DNA of 64,000 nt from Triops longicaudatus (lineage: Eukaryota; Arthropoda; Branchiopoda; Notostraca; Triopsidae): contig JAGQDJ010000051.1 in assembly GCA_022885665.1 (NCBI GenBank), positions 358,655-422,654 of the forward strand. Reading direction: 5' to 3'. The notes beneath the pieces are model-generated. The model was not told where the DNA came from. It did no database searches and was given only the letters and a program-made list of their open reading frames with translations. The translations under genes and the position numbers were made by a program. This document shows, piece by piece, positions 60,817-64,000 of the stretch (position 1 is the first letter of the stretch; every line of letters starts with the position of its first letter).

Positions 60817-60856
60817 ATGAAAGCCATCCAGTAAGGCATACGTTGCCTACGTCGTC

Positions 60857-61051
60857 ATGAAGGCAACCGTGCAGCAACGCACTTCAACAATGAAACTTCA
60901 GCATGGCTTCGAAAGACTAAACGTCCAGGTTGCCAAGACTGAAAACGGAGGACCTCGCCGGTTTTCAGACAAGAATGAAATATGGGAGCAACAAATTTCT
61001 GGGCTAACATCCGTTGCAATACCTCTTTACGACGTACTTAATAATCAATAA
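60857..61051 (+). other. Counterpart frame (64 codons) in element copy 2
   Basis: This is the same frame as 42361-42555 and is divergently arranged to the 88-codon frame 40 bases away. Both frames stay open in both copies. Function is unknown. Confidence 0.3.
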
Positions 61052-61247
61052 CGAACGCCCATTTAACGTTTGTTTGATGTGTATTGAACAGCTATTAAAC
61101 GCGTTTTCAGTGTCTTTTTTCTTGCGTATTATTGAACGTATTTTACTGGGATAATTATCTGACTGTTTTACGTTTGCGAAAATAAGTAAAAAACCAAACG
61201 TCCAGCCGCCTAAAATACCTATAATTTTCGTCAGTGTGCTACTTGAG

Positions 61248-63960
61248 TTAGGAGCACCTACCCTATACGAAGAATTCTGGAAAATTCGCTATGCTGCGAT
61301 GTCGACTCGTGGAATATTCTACAGCTTGCAGGTTCAATTACACGCACGCTGGGATTTGGAGGAATTGTTGAGTGTCTGGGAGCTTTTGACTTGACAAATG
61401 AAAAGCTTCCCTTAGTCTTGCGCGGGACCAGCTGTCCTGACATGTATGTGGCATCCCTCAACGTGACCTTTCGGGATTTTGGAAACCCACAAATCGCGGA
61501 TGGCAGTTCCGAGGTATTGTTGATGGGGCTAGCGTGTATTTGCGCAGCTAGAAGTATAAGTCCCTATACCCATACATAGGCCATGCGTGTTCCTCTGTAC
61601 ACATAACCCTCCCTTTTCTTTGATTAATTGACTCGGTCCCTTCATAATGCAGGACAACACATACACATCGACACACAATACGCGGATCCCCACAATGGCA
61701 CTCGCCCCGATAGCAACGACAATGGCCTAATGCTGGAAGCTAAAATTTGAAAACTCCATGCTCTGCTTCTCTTGGGCTCACGGACTCACGCACGCAGGCA
61801 CACATGCTCAAGTTTTGAGTTAGCATGCATATAAATGTCTGCTAACCCCTTTTCCGGTTCCCCTCTGTCCTATTCTAAGTTTTGCTTTCTTTTTCCATTT
61901 TTTTGTGGACTCACCTATTTTTTTCCAATTTGTCTCCCTTCTCGGGCCCCATGCGAACACAAGCAGCACGCAATGGCGCTTTTTTGCGTTGTTTTGTCCT
62001 ATAAGTCTTTCTTTTTTCTGTCCCTGATATTTCAGTCCCCCCCCCCCAAAAAAAAAAAACTGTCGAGCATGCACAGGCTCCTACGCCACGTTTTAGACTG
62101 TACTACGACGCAATAACGATTAGTCACCCAAATTGCAGCGCGGTTTAACTCCCCAGTGTTCGTAACTAACTCGTCAAGGCCTGTAACTTGTCCTGCACTT
62201 TATGCACTAGTAGAGTGCTGGTTCCAACGCACGGAAAGAACCACCAGCCTTTCACTATAAATTACCTTGCTTCATTAGCCGAAACTCTGTAGGAGAGTGA
62301 GAATCCGATACCTGAACCTACGCCTAACAACACTATGGGGGCAATGAAGGAACACCAGCACGTCTATAGAGGAGTGTACTGGAGCGTTCCAGGTGAATAA
62401 ACGCACGTGTGCATAGGTAGATGGTTTATGCAACAGTAAACAGTCTATGAAAGGGCAATTATTAATTCTGTATGGCGTTCTGCTAGGGACATACAGCGGA
62501 TGAGCAAAGTGTCTGTGGCAAGCGCTTGGGGAGGTTGAACGCGGTGGGCGGCTGAGATAGATGACACTCACCAAAAGAAACTAGGATAAGATCAACGGGT
62601 GATGTGTGGCGGTATCGTACAACTTGATGGTAACCATAACTTGTATGACTTTTTTTTTGGTGTTGTCTCTGAAACACGCAACATATAGGATATATTTTGG
62701 GTTAACACCCAAGAGGAGTCAGATTACGTAATGCTGAGTTGAAGGGCTAGTTTAACTCGTCTAGCAGAACAAACAGACCCGATAATTTACGTTTTAAGAA
62801 CGAACGAAATGAGTTGGTTTCACATTATGGACAAGGTTTCGAGCCAAAATAACCCCAGGTTGAGGACCGACCTTCCCAACTGGAAAACGGCAAACGCCGG
62901 ATGTAGTGCAGTTCAGACGTAGTACAGTTCATACACAGATCATAGCTAATAAGCTGCATTTACATAAGTCCTGAAAAAAATCACATAATCAATAAAAATA
63001 ACGAACTACACATGAGCGAAATTTCCAGTAAAAAGAGGGAACGCCAGAAAAGAAATAAAAACTATTTGCGGATCCTCTTAAACGACACGTGTAAGGATTT
63101 GTAGTGTTCGTTATCAAGTTTACTGCAAATAGAAGAGGAATGAGACATTATGTTCACTTTTTGTTATTTATTTTTCACGTCACATGCATACAAAACTTCA
63201 AGCTAAATTTATATTCTTCAGACGGAGTAGCATCCTGGCCATCAAATGCGGTATTGTACAAGAAGACGAAAAGTAAAACCAAACAGCCATGAAAACTAGA
63301 AGCTCTTCCAGTTGTACAAAACACGATGCGGGATACACACTTTGGACTAGGAGGTAGAATAAAATGGCCGTGTTTTGACATAAGAATGCCGACAGATCTA
63401 TTTTCAAGAAAAGTACATGATAGTTGGTAACGTAGAATCCACATAGTACTCTACTAATGGAAAAATCTGTTGTTGTTTTTTGTTGCCTTTACAGAATACA
63501 AAACATGGGGTCAAAAATACTTCTCAGTCCAAACTGTCCGGAAGTGCCGCTTTTGACTTTCCATGTTTTCTTTAAGTTGACTTTTGAATCTTTCAGACTG
63601 TGCTTTCAGATTTTTATTATGTAGTTTACGGGATACACAAAACCGTTTTGAAACTATTTTAGGATACTCAACATAAACGCGACAACGAAAAAGACTGGTT
63701 TCTTATAAGAAGAGCCACAAATTAAGCTTTTATTTATTATCTCACGTAAGCTTCACTCTTTTTCTACGAAACTTTGCGCATGTAGACTTCGTCGTATTTA
63801 CTAAGTGTCTACACTGTAAAAAAAATCCCCTCCAAATGAGTAGACAACGATACTCAAAACGATGGGCACGAGTCGAGCATCATGATGCTCTCAAAAATAG
63901 AGGGGAGGCACATTTCCAGAAGAGGTATACCTAAGCTCTCAAAGTGAGTAGTTTCCAACT
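61248..63960. other. Unassigned DNA to the right edge
   Basis: CACTGTAAAAAAAATCCCC at 63811 resembles the terminus of the 1.4-kb element, CACTGTAAAAGAAATCCCCC at 53343. The following bases do not clearly match either copy. Nothing else is recognised. Confidence 0.4.
62037..62059. repeat. Poly-C (11) followed by poly-A tract
   Basis: C11 at 62037-62047 runs directly into about 12 A. Confidence 0.9.
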
Positions 63961-64000
63961 CTCAAGACCAGCGACGGCGGAACTGGGGGGGGGGGGGGGG
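63961..64000 (+). mobile_element. Left end of a second hAT-type copy, cut by the window edge
   Basis: Starting at 63969, CAGCGACGGCGGAACT followed by at least 16 G is identical to the left end of the element at 14244. The eight preceding bases, CTCAAGAC (63961-63968), would be its target duplication if the right end lies just beyond the window. The sequence stops inside the poly-G, as it does at the internal gap. Confidence 0.75.

Larger units (their letters stand above)
59907..61247 (-). mobile_element. AAGTAGCACACTTACG-type element, copy 2, truncated at its inner end
   Basis: This is the inverted match to 42166-43670. The internal end CCCAAGTAGCACACTTACG lies at 60258, and the outer end (AGTGTGCTACTTGAG) near 61247. 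Homology continues past 60258 down to about 59907, where it stops, so the far terminus present in copy 1 is missing. Relative to copy 1 it lacks a segment of about 150 bases near 60210. The frames at 60550-60816 (minus) and 60857-61051 (plus) match those of copy 1 with only a few residue changes. Confidence 0.72.

Overview
The window looks like nuclear genomic DNA of an arthropod, possibly a crustacean or insect. It is AT-rich and mostly non-coding. It holds one confidently recognisable protein gene, built from GC-rich exons with GT..AG introns, and the gene's BTB domain is of the type that opens arthropod BTB-zinc-finger regulators. Degenerate TTAGGT/TTAAGT arrays, which resemble scattered arthropod (TTAGG)n telomere-type sequence, support this placement. 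Species cannot be named from the sequence alone.

The gene lies on the minus strand between about 21150 and 10799. Exon 1 (21150-19391) carries the start and the BTB/POZ domain followed by a long low-complexity linker. A 50-codon exon (13849-13700) follows, then a last exon (12187-10799) with one isolated and three tandem C2H2 fingers. All three junctions are phase 0, so the assembled model is one 1091-residue frame. A second strong donor sits directly after the BTB domain (20729|20728), also in phase 0, which predicts a short 645-residue isoform. The 5.5-kb intron carries two transposon insertions: a small hAT-type element with an 8-bp target duplication, interrupted by an assembly gap at its poly-G core, and a 1.4-kb element.

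The rest of the window is repeats and unassigned DNA. Two interspersed families each occur twice in inverted orientation: 14780-16179 with 53343-54600, and 42166-43713 with 59907-61247. A foldback element lies at 58261-58594, and a second copy of the hAT end runs off the right edge at 63969-64000. Several weak arrays repeat a short core every 40-80 bases: a TTCTGRGACA cluster at 12635-12917, CGAGTTACGCGGTA at 56932-57092, and CAACAATG arrays near 28.1, 35.5 and 57.9 kb. Two 10-mers, CAACAATGAA (14 exact sites) and TCTCTTACAT (6 exact sites), are far more frequent than chance would give. Long poly-G/poly-C tracts (11 of at least 10 bases) are also unusual.

No tRNA, rRNA, snRNA, CRISPR or bacterial-type operon was seen. 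GC-rich blocks near 29.5, 36.4-37.8 and 39 kb are possible promoters or untranslated first exons of the BTB gene or of neighbours, but nothing in the sequence proves this.
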